Shown here: piece after piece, positions 26,901-35,710 of the stretch
How positions within the stretch are numbered: position 1 is the first letter of the stretch
Layout of the letters: each line of letters begins with the position of its first letter
Assembly: GCF_003569045.1 (NCBI RefSeq)
Contig: NZ_BFCB01000003.1
Coordinates: 868,001 to 932,000 of the forward strand
Reading direction: 5' to 3'
Origin: Aggregatilinea lenta
GTDB lineage: Bacteria; Chloroflexota; Anaerolineae; Aggregatilineales; Aggregatilineaceae
DNA: 64,000 nucleotides
Made by a program: the position numbers and the translations under genes
Notes under the pieces: model-generated
Database searches by the model: none
Told to the model about the DNA's origin: nothing
What the model saw: the letters and a program-made list of their open reading frames with translations, nothing else

Positions 26901-29027
26901 TTACTTGTGGATGACCTCGCTGAGCGCGCGAATGTATTCCAGCACCTGCGGCGTCGAGATGCGGGCGCGGTGCTGGATGGCGATCCGGCTGCCGTGGTTG
27001 GCCAGCAGGTCTTCGGCAAAGTTGGTGGCGCTCAACAGGATGACGGGCACGTCGGCCAGTTCGGGGCAGTCGTGCATAAATTCGAGGATGCGCACGCCGT
27101 TGATGTCCGGCATGGTAAGGTCCAGCAGCAGTACGTCCGGTGCTTTGAGGCGCATCTGCTGAAGCGCGCGCTCGCTGGCGTGAGACGACCGGATGACGTA
27201 GTTCTGGCCCGCCGTTTGCAGGATGCGCTCGACTAGCTGCGCGAAGCCAGGATCGTCGTCGATGATCAGCACGTCGTGCACCGGACCGATATCGTGCACG
27301 GCCTGGATCAGATCGCGCGAGTTCACCGGCTTGATGAAGCTCGCCGCGACGTTCAGCTCGGCCAGCACCCACGAGCGGCTGGGCAGCGAGCACTCGATGC
27401 AGGGCACCGAGAGCGGCAGCATGCTGCCGACCCGGTCGTTCGCCTGCGGCATGGTGTTGACGATCACCAGATCGGGGTAGTGCTCGCTGATCGATTTGTC
27501 CACCTGGGCCGCGCTTTCGACCGGCACGATCTCGCAGTTGCGCAGGTGGCGCTGCACCAGCGCCGCGACCGACGGGTCAGGATCGACCACCAGCACGACG
27601 GGCTTGACCTCATTTTCCGGCTCGGCGTCTGCTTCGTCGGGCGGTTGGAGCAGGGTCGACGCGTCGTCGTCGATGATCGGGATGGTGAAGGTGAACACCG
27701 ATCCCGCGCCGACCTCGCTTTTGACGCCGATCTCGCCGCCGTGCGACTCGACGAACTTCTTCGAGATGGTCAGTCCCAGGCCGGTCCCGCCGTGGCTGCG
27801 GTTGAGCGAGCTGTCCGCCTGATAAAACTCCTCGAAAATGAACGGGACCTTGTCGGCGGCGATGCCGGGGCCGGTGTCGGTAACGCTGATATACACCTGC
27901 CGCGCATCTGCCCAGGCCGACAGCTTGACGTAGCCGATCTCGGTGAAGCGGTAGGCGTTGTTGATCAGGTTCAGGATCACCTGCCGGATGCGCGTCTTGT
28001 CGACCCTGACGATGGGCAGGTTATCGGCCAGATCCACGCGGAACTCGACCTGCCGTCCACGGAACAGGTCTTTGGCGATGTCCAGCCCCTCGTTGAGGAT
28101 GGTCGCGACCGGGGTCGGCTCGCGGTTGAGCTTGAAGCTGGACATCTGGAAGCGCGACAGGTCGAGGATGTCGTCGATCATTTCGAGCAGGTGGCAGCTG
28201 CTGCGGTACACCTGATAGATGTCGCCTTGCAGGGTGGACGGCCAGTCGGCGGCTTCGTACACTTCGGGCGTCAGGTGCATCACCTCGCTGAAGCCCAGGA
28301 TCAGGTTCAGCGGTGTGCGCAGCTCGTGGCTGATGTTGGCGGCGAACTGTTCCTTGAGCTGCCGGGCGTTTTCTGCCTCCTTATACGCGTTGCGCAGCTC
28401 GATCTCCGCCCGGCGCAGCGCGGTGTTGGATCGCTCCAGCGACTTCAGCGTCACCAGGATTTCCGCGCGGTTTTTGCGCGTCTCTTCGAGCAGGGCGCTG
28501 GCATGCTGCTCGCTGAGCATGGTCCAGTGCAGCGTGACGTACAGCGTCTGCACCGTCACCCACGACAGTACACCGGTGAAGAATGAGAATCCGATGAAGC
28601 TGAACAGCGAATAATCCCGTTCGCCGCTGAGGGCCAGGACCATGACGGTGACGACGAACAACGTCACGCTGGGCACTGCGCCGCTGGACAACAGGATGAT
28701 GCTGGCCATGACGGTCGGCAGCCCCAGGAAGATCCACCACGACTCGTGGTTGAGCAGCAGCACGCTGCACAGCCACGCCGTAATCGCCCAGATGAACAGG
28801 TAGCGCGCCAGCCGCTGGTACCGGTCGCCCACTTTGTAGACTGCTGTTTCGGCAGCCATCAGCGCCAGCGTCGCCAGAAACGTGGGGCGGTTGAACATGC
28901 CCTCGAAGACGATCATCCAGCAGATCGCGGTGCCGCCGACGACGATCAGCAGCGCCAAGCTGCGGGTGATCTCCCACAGTAAATCGTCCAGTTTGGTTTC
29001 GTTGACGGCAGGGGCGGAGAGGAACAT
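26901..29027 (-). CDS. Hybrid histidine kinase with six-helix sensor, pseudo-receiver and receiver
   Basis: 708 aa. Residues 20-165 hold about six membrane helices. A coiled coil (170-230) leads to HisKA with His234 in FAANISHELRTPLNLILGF, then the HATPase domain (NLINNAYRFTE, DTGPGI, GGTGLGLTI). Two receiver-like domains follow. The first has DLVIVNTMPQ at the phosphorylation site: Asn replaces the acceptor Asp, so it is a pseudo-receiver. The second, from DVLIIDDDPGF, keeps the acceptor Asp in VLLLDLTMPD. The start at 29027 was chosen because the upstream extension overlaps another gene. It follows the HTH/receiver gene by 2 bp, so the two form a pair. Confidence 0.85.
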   Translation of the reverse strand: MFLSAPAVNETKLDDLLWEITRSLALLIVVGGTAICWMIVFEGMFNRPTFLATLALMAAETAVYKVGDRYQRLARYLFIWAITAWLCSVLLLNHESWWIFLGLPTVMASIILLSSGAVPSVTLFVVTVMVLALSGERDYSLFSFIGFSFFTGVLSWVTVQTLYVTLHWTMLSEQHASALLEETRKNRAEILVTLKSLERSNTALRRAEIELRNAYKEAENARQLKEQFAANISHELRTPLNLILGFSEVMHLTPEVYEAADWPSTLQGDIYQVYRSSCHLLEMIDDILDLSRFQMSSFKLNREPTPVATILNEGLDIAKDLFRGRQVEFRVDLADNLPIVRVDKTRIRQVILNLINNAYRFTEIGYVKLSAWADARQVYISVTDTGPGIAADKVPFIFEEFYQADSSLNRSHGGTGLGLTISKKFVESHGGEIGVKSEVGAGSVFTFTIPIIDDDASTLLQPPDEADAEPENEVKPVVLVVDPDPSVAALVQRHLRNCEIVPVESAAQVDKSISEHYPDLVIVNTMPQANDRVGSMLPLSVPCIECSLPSRSWVLAELNVAASFIKPVNSRDLIQAVHDIGPVHDVLIIDDDPGFAQLVERILQTAGQNYVIRSSHASERALQQMRLKAPDVLLLDLTMPDINGVRILEFMHDCPELADVPVILLSATNFAEDLLANHGSRIAIQHRARISTPQVLEYIRALSEVIHK

Positions 29028-29029
29028 TG

Positions 29030-30247
29030 TTACAGTACGCTCTCCAAATGCAGTGCCTTGATGATTTCGTTGCGTTTGACCGGCTTGGAGAGGAACGACG
29101 ACGCGCCCAGCGCGAAGGCCAACTCCGGGTCGTTGAACACGGAGCAGATGATCACCGGGATGTGCTGTGTGTCCGGGTGATTCTGGAAGCGCTGGAGCAC
29201 TTCCCAGCCGTCCATGTCCGGCATCATGACGTCGAGGATGACGGCGTTGGGCTGGATCTCGCGCGCGAGGCTCAGGCCGGACATGCCATCCGTCGCGGAG
29301 ATGATCCGGCATTGATAACCAGCCAGATAGCGCTTGAGCAGGCGGCTGAGGCCCTCGAAGTCGTCGATCACCAGCACTGTCGGCATGTTCTTGCCGAACG
29401 AGAGCTGGATTGTGCGCCGCGAGCCTTTGCACACGTCCTGCGTGATCTCCCACTTCAGGCGGCGGATGAGCGCCAGGGTGATCTCGTTGAACAGGCTTTC
29501 GCCGTTGCTGGACGGCGCGAAGAACGACACGTTGACCACCGTCTTGTCTTCGTTCGACTTCACCGTGACGCGCACGCTTTTGCCCTCGGATCGCTGCACG
29601 GTGACGCTCAGCAGGTTGATGAAGATGTGCTTGGCGATGAACGAGTCAGTTGCGATGAGGACCGCTTCCGGCGACATGTCGAGGATGACCTCGACGTTGC
29701 GCTTGGACAGCAGTTGCTCGATGGACGACCGCGCGGACAGGATGAGCCGCCGGATATCGATCGTCTGGAAGTTCGTTTGCAGCTGTTCGATCTCCACGAA
29801 CGCGGGTTCCTCGAAGTCCGGGTCTTCGGTCTCGACGGCGGCGTCCTCCACGTACCAGGACCACAGGATCGTCGCCAGGTCCTCTTCGCCGTGGCGCAGG
29901 TCGCGGTAGATCTGGCGCTCGGAGATACTGATCTCGTGCGAGATATGCTGGATCGTCAGCATGTCCACGTAGCGCAGTCGCATAATGTTGTAGCGCCGCG
30001 ACGGGCTGGAGCCGGACGTGCGGGGCTGGTTCGAGTCCAGCATGTCGATGGCGCGCGCGAGGTCGCGCTGGAGCAGTTGGCCGCGTGTCTCCTTGGAGGC
30101 GTCCTCACCGCGCCGGACCTTTTGCGCAAAGGGGTGGCTTTGAAGATGGGTCAGGTCGTAAAAGTGCTCAAGCGCATCTTTCGTCAGTTGTAGCAGTTCG
30201 TCATGCGAATATTGCAACTGGACCGACTTGTCTTCGCTTGCTTCCAT
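29030..30247 (-). CDS. HTH / degenerate ATPase / receiver regulatory protein
   Basis: 405 aa. The N-terminal 120 residues include a helix-turn-helix-like stretch (MLTIQHISHEISISERQIYR) resembling a sigma-70 region 4-type recognition motif. The middle (about 150-285) looks like a histidine-kinase ATPase fold, with a region like an N box (FINLLSVTVQRSEG), but the glycine boxes are missing, so it is probably inactive. The C-terminal receiver (about 290-405) has DD in LVIDDFEGL, the acceptor Asp in VILDVMMPDMDG, and Lys in LSKPVK. It is probably the output partner of the hybrid kinase encoded 2 bp downstream. The combined architecture is unusual. Confidence 0.7.
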   Translation of the reverse strand: MEASEDKSVQLQYSHDELLQLTKDALEHFYDLTHLQSHPFAQKVRRGEDASKETRGQLLQRDLARAIDMLDSNQPRTSGSSPSRRYNIMRLRYVDMLTIQHISHEISISERQIYRDLRHGEEDLATILWSWYVEDAAVETEDPDFEEPAFVEIEQLQTNFQTIDIRRLILSARSSIEQLLSKRNVEVILDMSPEAVLIATDSFIAKHIFINLLSVTVQRSEGKSVRVTVKSNEDKTVVNVSFFAPSSNGESLFNEITLALIRRLKWEITQDVCKGSRRTIQLSFGKNMPTVLVIDDFEGLSRLLKRYLAGYQCRIISATDGMSGLSLAREIQPNAVILDVMMPDMDGWEVLQRFQNHPDTQHIPVIICSVFNDPELAFALGASSFLSKPVKRNEIIKALHLESVL

Positions 30248-30439
30248 TGGGCGCTTCCATAAAAGACTAATTTATCCGAAGGTCAAGATGGAAGAGTAGG
30301 GCCGGTGCGGCCTGCGAACGGGCGAGTCAAAAGGAGGAACGATTTGGGACCATGATTAAACGTAATTTAAAGAACACCTTCATTGTATCAGACTTCGGCA
30401 TTTCGTTAGAAACTGAATCCGGTGCCTCGAACAGCAGCC

Positions 30440-30682
30440 TTATCGACGGTCCGTACCTGGCTGTGGGCGCTCGTTGCCGCGCTTGAAGTTCCCGGTCGCC
30501 CTGGCCATCACCAACTGCGCGTCGTGCGGCGCTGCCCCTTCGATCTGGCGCAGAAACTTTTGCGCGCGGGCACCCTTCAGCGTCACGACGGGCTTGCCAT
30601 GCCAGGCGATCAACACCTTGCCGTCTTTGGTCGCGCGGTACGAAAAAAACGCACCGTCGAGCTTGCCGCGCCGGTCGTCCAT
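30440..30682 (-). CDS. Small conserved-type protein of unknown function
   Basis: 80 aa. The start at 30682 follows AAGGAGG at good spacing; a longer frame upstream has no ribosome site. The sequence begins MDDRRGKLDGAFFSYRATKD and continues with a compact alpha/beta part (VLIAWHGKPVVTLKGARAQK) and a basic tail. Similar small proteins of the form GKxFSYRxTKDGKVxIxWxGKxVxTLKGxxAxKF appear to exist in many bacteria (recalled, not searched). The gene is divergent from the ArsR regulator, with a shared 130-bp control region. Confidence 0.65.
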   Translation of the reverse strand: MDDRRGKLDGAFFSYRATKDGKVLIAWHGKPVVTLKGARAQKFLRQIEGAAPHDAQLVMARATGNFKRGNERPQPGTDRR

Positions 30683-30735
30683 AAGCGGCCTCCTTGTTGC
30701 GGGAAACACGCGGAGTATAGTGCGTGGATTGGCCC

Positions 30736-30784
30736 TTGACAATTGGGTTATTTCGACGATAATCAAATTCGATAGTGATCGAAT
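30736..30784 (+). promoter_or_regulatory. Promoter with overlapping operator for the ArsR-type regulator
   Basis: TTGACA at 30736-30741, a 16-bp spacer and GATAAT at 30758-30763 form a good sigma-70-type promoter. Directly downstream is the dyad ATTCGAT (30767-30773) and ATCGAAT (30778-30784), separated by 4 bp, in the position expected for ArsR-family autorepression. The regulator starts at 30814. Confidence 0.72.
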
Positions 30785-30813
30785 GATGGTGGTGAGGGAA
30801 GTGTGAGGGCCGT

Positions 30814-31440
30814 ATGAACGCGAATCTCAATGCGGGACTGTTGGTGATGTTGAAGGTGTTGGCCGACGAGAGCCGCCTGTCGATGCTGCGCTTGTTGAAC
30901 GAGCGCGAGCACACCGTGGGCGAACTGGCGTCCCGCGTGGACCTGGGCGAGCCGACCGTGTCGCACCATCTGGCGCGGCTGCGCGAGGTTGGGCTGGTGT
31001 CGCTGCGCATGGCCGGGAACCAGCGCTTCTACTGCCTGAACGAGCCGGGCCTGGCGCGGTTCAAGCAGATGGCGGAAAACATCGAGCAGATGCCCTCCCA
31101 GCCGGAGCCGGTGGAATCGGACGAGAGCTGGATCGACGCGCTCGGCCAGGGCTGGAGCGACGAAGACCGGCAGGTGCTGCGCGTGTATACACAGAATGGT
31201 CAGTTGGCGCGGCTGCCGGGCAAGGCCAAGAAGCGCAACGTCATCCTGCGCTGGGTCGCGACCCGGTTCGAGGCGGACCGGCGCTATACCGAAACCGAAG
31301 TGAACGAGGTCATCAAGGCCGTGCACGAGGCCGATTACGTCGCGCTGCGACGCGACCTGATCGACATGGGCTACCTGCGGCGTGAGCGCGGCGGTGGCAG
31401 GTACTGGCTGGCGCCCGTCGAGGAAGGGTTCACCGCCTGA
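30814..31440 (+). CDS. ArsR-family transcriptional regulator with DUF2087 domain
   Basis: 208 aa. The N-terminal winged helix (about 8-85) has LADESRLSMLRLLNEREHTV and the recognition helix LGEPTVSHHLARLREVGLVS, both typical ArsR. No metal-binding Cys/His set is visible in the recognition helix. The C-terminal DUF2087 domain (about 130-205) contains KKRNVILRWVATRF and the YTETEVNEVI pattern, and ends in a Tyr-Trp motif. ArsR-DUF2087 proteins are known as a fused family; the ligand is unknown. A promoter with operator dyad lies upstream and a strong terminator follows, so the gene is probably a self-contained autoregulated unit. Confidence 0.88.
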   Translation: MNANLNAGLLVMLKVLADESRLSMLRLLNEREHTVGELASRVDLGEPTVSHHLARLREVGLVSLRMAGNQRFYCLNEPGLARFKQMAENIEQMPSQPEPVESDESWIDALGQGWSDEDRQVLRVYTQNGQLARLPGKAKKRNVILRWVATRFEADRRYTETEVNEVIKAVHEADYVALRRDLIDMGYLRRERGGGRYWLAPVEEGFTA

Positions 31441-31467
31441 CGGCACGATCCGCGAGATGGAATTGGG

Positions 31468-31503
31468 AGAGGGCTGCACCCAGCGTGCGGCCCTCTTTTT
31501 TTT
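31468..31503 (+). terminator. Rho-independent terminator
   Basis: AGAGGGC (31468-31474) pairs with GCCCTCT (31490-31496), with an inner GCAC/GTGC stem (31476-31479 and 31485-31488). A run of eight T residues follows. It ends the ArsR-DUF2087 transcript. Confidence 0.92.
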
Positions 31504-31621
31504 CGGGGTCCCCATGCAGCAGGGTTGCGTGGGGTGATTTGCGTCTGCGCGCCTGCCCGCGCTGGCGGCTCGCGCGGTACAATGGGGTGGGATTTCTCCA
31601 TGCGACATTAAAGGAGCTGAG

Positions 31622-32317
31622 ATGCGTTTCCTCGTTACGGGCACCAATCGTGGCATCGGCCTGGAACTCACCCGCCAACTGCTGGCGCGGGGCGAGCAGG
31701 TCTTCGCGGCCTGCCGCCAGCCGGACGCGGCGGCTGATCTGCAAGCGCTCAAGGACGAATACGGCGACCGGCTCGTTCTCGTCACGCTCGACGTCAGCGA
31801 CCCGGCCAGCATCGCCGCCAGCTACGACGCCGTCCGCCAGCACACGGACGCGCTCGACGTGCTGATCAACAACGCGGGCGTTTCGGCGGGGTCGGAGCCA
31901 CTGGGCACGGTCACGCAGGAGCACCTGCTGGCGAACTACCGCGTCAACGCGGCGGGGCCGATTCTCGTGGCGCAGCAGTTCCTGGATCTGATCCGCGCGG
32001 GCGCGACCAAAAAGATCGTCAACCTGACGACCGGCATCTCGTCGATCGCCTCGCGCGAGAACGGCGGCATGTACAGCTACACCGCCAGCAAGGCCGCGCT
32101 GAACATGCTCAACAAGAACCTGAGCCTGGACGTCGCGCGTGACGGCATCACCGCCATCGTGATCGATCCCGGCTGGGTCCAGACGGACATGGGCGGCCCG
32201 AACGCCTGGATCACGCCCGAGGAATCGGTGCGGGGCATCCTGAAGGTGCTGGACGGCCTCACGCTTGACCAGAGCGGCCACTTCTTCCATTACACCGGCT
32301 CGGAAGTGCCCTGGTAG
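31622..32317 (+). CDS. Short-chain dehydrogenase, C-factor-like
   Basis: 231 aa SDR. The N-terminus FLVTGTNRGIGLELTRQLL is the cofactor-binding motif; NNAGVSAG, and a catalytic Tyr/Lys in MYSYTASKAALNMLNKNLSL complete the SDR signature. The pattern GWVQTDMGGPNAWITPEES near the end is typical of C-factor (CsgA)-like and related SDRs. An AAAGGAG lies right before the ATG. It stands alone on the plus strand; substrate is unknown. Confidence 0.85.
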   Translation: MRFLVTGTNRGIGLELTRQLLARGEQVFAACRQPDAAADLQALKDEYGDRLVLVTLDVSDPASIAASYDAVRQHTDALDVLINNAGVSAGSEPLGTVTQEHLLANYRVNAAGPILVAQQFLDLIRAGATKKIVNLTTGISSIASRENGGMYSYTASKAALNMLNKNLSLDVARDGITAIVIDPGWVQTDMGGPNAWITPEESVRGILKVLDGLTLDQSGHFFHYTGSEVPW

Positions 32318-32484
32318 CGGTTTCATTTGCGACTCTCCACGACTCGACGACACCCTGCACGCCTGCGGCGCGGCGGGGTGTTTTGCGCTCTCGCGATGTC
32401 GCGGTGTGAGTCCGGCGTCTGACAGAATCTTGCGGTGAAACGGCGCATCGGGCAAAGTAGAATGACTTGGTGGAGGTGTTGAAC

Positions 32485-33588
32485 ATGTCGAAGGTGTTGA
32501 TTCTTTTAACGGTACTCAGTCTGGGCGTTTTACCGGTATGGGCGCAGCAGGAAGAACCGGAGACGGCGCTGACTGTGCTGTGGGATCAGGTCCACGCACA
32601 GCCCGACGACTTTGGCGTGGCCTGCATGTCGCTCAACAATCCGTCGGGCATGGTGGCTTACAACGCGGACACGGCGTTCCCGCTGGCGTCCGTGTACAAG
32701 CTGCTGATCTTCCTCGAATACGCCCAGCGTGTGGATGAAGGCTCGCTTTCGCTGAGCGAGATGGTCCCGCTGGCGGACGTCAACCGCTACGACATCCCCG
32801 CGACCAACAGCGGCTCGCACGAGCGCTTTCTGGCGGAGTATCCGCCGGAGCTGGAGTCGATCAGCCTGTGGGCCGTGGCGGCCAAAGGCATGATCCAGTA
32901 CAGCTCGAACGCCGCTGCCGACTATATGCTGGCGCGTCTCCAGCCCGTCGATTGGGCCAGCCTGTACCAGTCCCTCGGTCTGACCAGCACCGGCTCCCCG
33001 ATGCCGTTCGGCGTGATCGCGATGTTGATGAGCAATCACGTCACGGGCCGCACGAGCGTCGACGCCGTGCCGACGCTGTCCCTGGGGCAGGCCGAAGCGT
33101 ACCTGAACAGCTATATGACCGACGAGGCATGGCGCGCGGCGGAGGTCGATTACCGCGCCAGCCGCGACAGCCAATCCCCTTCGGACTGGAACGCACAGGC
33201 GCTCATCCTCCAGCAATATACGGTTACCGGGACGGTGCAGGACTGGCTCAGCGTCATGCTGGCGATCTACGGCGACGAAAGCCCGCTGTCCGATACGGTC
33301 CTGCGGCTGGCGCGCGCCGCGCTGCGCTGGGACAACAACGAGTACGTGGACAGCATGTACGAGGAGTACGGCTCGAAGCTCGGCTTTTACTCCGGTGGCG
33401 CAATGACGCTGGTGGCCTACGGCATGCCCTACGTCGAGCGGCCCGTGATCTCGGTGACGTTCTTCCGCAACCTTCCGCGCAGCGTCTACCGCGAGATGCG
33501 CCAGGACGACAGCATCGGCGAGCTGGCGCACTGGATGAACCTCAACGCCTGCGCGGGCCTGCTGGACATGATCAACGAGAGCTATTGA
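32485..33588 (+). CDS. Secreted serine hydrolase, class A beta-lactamase/PBP-like
   Basis: 367 aa. The ATG at 32485 follows GGAGG; 18 bp upstream is another possible start without a ribosome site. The signal peptide (MSKVLILLTVLSLGVLPVWA, then QQ) exports it. The active-site motif SxxK is in FPLASVYKLLI, and an SxN-like motif is in QYSSNAAADYM. The usual KTG third motif is replaced by something like SKLGFYSGG, so the fold is beta-lactamase/PBP-like but the activity is uncertain. It could be a carboxypeptidase, esterase or inactive homologue. No cell-wall genes adjoin. Confidence 0.75.
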   Translation: MSKVLILLTVLSLGVLPVWAQQEEPETALTVLWDQVHAQPDDFGVACMSLNNPSGMVAYNADTAFPLASVYKLLIFLEYAQRVDEGSLSLSEMVPLADVNRYDIPATNSGSHERFLAEYPPELESISLWAVAAKGMIQYSSNAAADYMLARLQPVDWASLYQSLGLTSTGSPMPFGVIAMLMSNHVTGRTSVDAVPTLSLGQAEAYLNSYMTDEAWRAAEVDYRASRDSQSPSDWNAQALILQQYTVTGTVQDWLSVMLAIYGDESPLSDTVLRLARAALRWDNNEYVDSMYEEYGSKLGFYSGGAMTLVAYGMPYVERPVISVTFFRNLPRSVYREMRQDDSIGELAHWMNLNACAGLLDMINESY

Positions 33589-33669
33589 TCCCGCGCGGCC
33601 TGTCGTTATTCCCGCAGCGGCCTATACTTGGGGCAGTGCACACGCATTGCGACGAGGAGAAGCACACCC

Positions 33670-34653
33670 ATGAAAGTATTGTTTATCGGCGGCACGGGCA
33701 ACATCAGCGTGTCGGTCAGCAAGCTGGCCCTTGCGCGCGGGATCGAGCTGACGCTGCTCAATCGCGGGCAGCACCAACCGATCGAGGGCGCGGAATCGGT
33801 CACGGCGGACATCAACCAGCCCGATCAGGTACGTAAGGCCCTGGGCGACCGCCGCTTCGACGTGGTGGTCAACTGGATCGCGTACGTCGAGCCGGAGATC
33901 GAACGCGACCTGGACCTGTTTCGCGACCGGTGCGGGCAGTACATCTTCATCAGCTCCGCCTCGGTCTACCAGAAGCCGCTGACCTATCCCATCATCACTG
34001 AATCCACGCCGCTGGCGAACCCCTACTGGCAGTACTCGCGCGACAAGATCGCCTGTGAGGAGCGCCTGGTGCGGGCCTACCGCGAAGAAGGCTGCCCGAT
34101 CACGATCGTGCGCCCGTCGCACACGTACGACACGCGTATCCCGGTCGCGGTGGGCAACTGGGCCAGCTACCTGATCCCGCAACGCATGCTGGAGGGCAAG
34201 CCGGTCGTGGTGCACGGCGATGGCACGTCGCTGTGGACGCTGACGCATTCCGAGGACTTCGCGAAGGGCTTCGTCGGGCTGCTGGGCCATCCGCAGGCCA
34301 TCGGGCATGCCGTACACATCACATCGGACTACGTGCTGACCTGGGGCCAGATCTACGAGCAGATCGGCGCGGCGCTGGGCGTGGAACCGAACGTGGTGCA
34401 CATCCCGTCCGACATGATCGCGCGCATCGATCCCGCGACCGGGGCCGGGCTGCTAGGCGACAAGATGTGGTGCGCGTTGTTCGACAACAGCAAGATCAAG
34501 GGCCTCGTGCCGAACTACGTGGCAACGATCCCCTTCCATCAGGGCATCCGGCGCACCCTCGACTGGTTCCAGGCCGACGAGCGCCGCATGCAGGTCGGCG
34601 CGGAAGACCACGCGCAGCTCGATCGCATCATCGCGGCGGCCAACGCGGGCTGA
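33670..34653 (+). CDS. NAD-dependent epimerase/dehydratase (extended SDR)
   Basis: 327 aa. The N-terminus MKVLFIGGTGNISVSVSKLA is a Rossmann motif. The catalytic part includes FISSASVYQKPL and a Tyr-Lys pair in YWQYSRDKIACEERL (YxxxK replaced by a close variant). The substrate domain contains RPSHTYDTRIPV. This form is found in plant chloroplast-type RNA-binding and bacterial nucleotide-sugar epimerases. The start at 33670 follows GAGGAG; a 42-bp longer frame was rejected. A GC hairpin follows the stop. Confidence 0.8.
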   Translation: MKVLFIGGTGNISVSVSKLALARGIELTLLNRGQHQPIEGAESVTADINQPDQVRKALGDRRFDVVVNWIAYVEPEIERDLDLFRDRCGQYIFISSASVYQKPLTYPIITESTPLANPYWQYSRDKIACEERLVRAYREEGCPITIVRPSHTYDTRIPVAVGNWASYLIPQRMLEGKPVVVHGDGTSLWTLTHSEDFAKGFVGLLGHPQAIGHAVHITSDYVLTWGQIYEQIGAALGVEPNVVHIPSDMIARIDPATGAGLLGDKMWCALFDNSKIKGLVPNYVATIPFHQGIRRTLDWFQADERRMQVGAEDHAQLDRIIAAANAG

Positions 34654-34671
34654 GACATCGCACACACAGTC

Positions 34672-34705
34672 CGGGGCGGCGCCTGCACCCGCAGCCGCCG
34701 CCCCG
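34672..34705 (+). terminator. Hairpin after the epimerase gene
   Basis: CGGGGCGGCG (34672-34681) pairs perfectly with CGCCGCCCCG (34696-34705), loop 14 nt, 19 bp after the stop codon. There is no T-run directly after, so it is a probable but not classical terminator. Confidence 0.6.
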
Positions 34706-35061
34706 ATTCCCTTCGACGCGGGTAAACATCCCCCCTTGCTGCCGCACAACCGGCCACTACCGGTCACGACACGTTTTCCACCTTACTCCTAACCCCCTAT
34801 CATGTTTGCCTGCCCTGGTCGGGCGAATGCATTTTGTCAACGGTCTGTAACGAAACCGCTGCCGCGATACAAGCATTAAGACAGTCCCGCAGGATGACCA
34901 CGATTAATTAATGAAAACTATGTGCAACCTCATAAATTAATACTTCGACCTCCTTGCAGTCAGGCTGGCCTGTCTGTTGTTCGCCTATAGACAGGGAGAG
35001 AGCCGCAACGCCCATGCTCAGAGAGACGCTTATAACACGATAGATTTCATTGTGTGTTCGT

Positions 35062-35110
35062 GTAAATTTGACAATAAATTAATTCTTCGTAAATTTGTAA
35101 CGGCTATACT
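35062..35110 (+). promoter_or_regulatory. Control region of the chemosensory operon (direct repeats, -10-like box)
   Basis: Two GTAAATTTG repeats (35062-35070, 35089-35097) lie upstream of TATACT (35105-35110). TTGACA (35068-35073) is too far (31 bp) from TATACT to form a standard promoter. The direct repeats could bind an activator. The region is AT-rich and lies about 165 bp before the first gene of the operon. Confidence 0.35.
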
Positions 35111-35273
35111 GAAGACAAAGCCTTAGGAGCGAACACGATTTTGCTGCACCTGGCTGCCGCCAGCGCCACACCGTCGCTGGCACGAGTCATGCCAATCTGT
35201 TCTTAAGGCGGCGGACTCGTATGCTGTGCACTCGGAAGACGTTATTCGTATCGCAAGTGCCCAGAGGAGCAAG

Positions 35274-35660
35274 ATGTCTAATTCCCGACTTGTGGTGATG
35301 GTGGAAGACAGCGCCACCCAGGCGAAAGCCATCGCTATGTACTTGAATCAACTGGGGCTAGAAGTGGTGATTTGTGGCGATGGGCCGGAAGGCATCGCCG
35401 CGATCAACCAGTACCAGCCCGTCGCCGCTATTCTGGACGTCAACCTGCCAACCATGAACGGTTTCCAGATCGCGCGTCACATCAAGCGCAACCCGGCTAC
35501 CTGTGATATCCCGGTGATCATGTTGACCAAGAGCGATGAAAACAAAGATATGATGCGGGGCTATAGCAACGGTGCCGATCACTACATCGGCAAGGGGCCG
35601 GACACGGCCAAAGAACTGTGGAAAACGTTATGTGCGCTGGGCATCGTTGACTGGATGTAA
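35274..35660 (+). CDS. Single-domain response regulator, CheY-like
   Basis: 128 aa receiver only. The start at 35274 follows AGAGGAG; a longer frame upstream is open but lacks a ribosome site. The acidic pair is in MVEDSATQ, the acceptor is Asp55 in AAILDVNLP, and the conserved Lys may be in YIGKGPDTAKE rather than the usual KP. It is the first gene of the chemosensory operon, 50 bp before cheR. It probably receives phosphate from the CheA and drives output, whose target (motor, pili or gliding machinery) is not in this window. Confidence 0.85.
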   Translation: MSNSRLVVMVEDSATQAKAIAMYLNQLGLEVVICGDGPEGIAAINQYQPVAAILDVNLPTMNGFQIARHIKRNPATCDIPVIMLTKSDENKDMMRGYSNGADHYIGKGPDTAKELWKTLCALGIVDWM

Positions 35661-35710
35661 GCGACTACGCCGCTCTGTTCGTGAATGTCTGTTGAAAGCT
35701 GATCGCTGCA

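Larger units (their letters stand above)
34654..35273. other. Intergenic region: terminator, AT-rich control region of the chemosensory operon
   Basis: About 620 bp without a supported gene. The start holds a terminator hairpin (34672-34705, listed separately). From about 34850 to 35110 the DNA is much more AT-rich than elsewhere. It contains two direct copies of GTAAATTTG (35062-35070 and 35089-35097, 27 bp apart), TTGACA at 35068-35073 and TATACT at 35105-35110. These elements are listed separately as control-region candidates. Confidence 0.6.

Noticed and set aside
35068-35110. TTGACA with TATACT as a standard sigma-70 promoter
   Set aside because: The spacing is 31 bp, far beyond 15-19 bp; kept only as separate elements.
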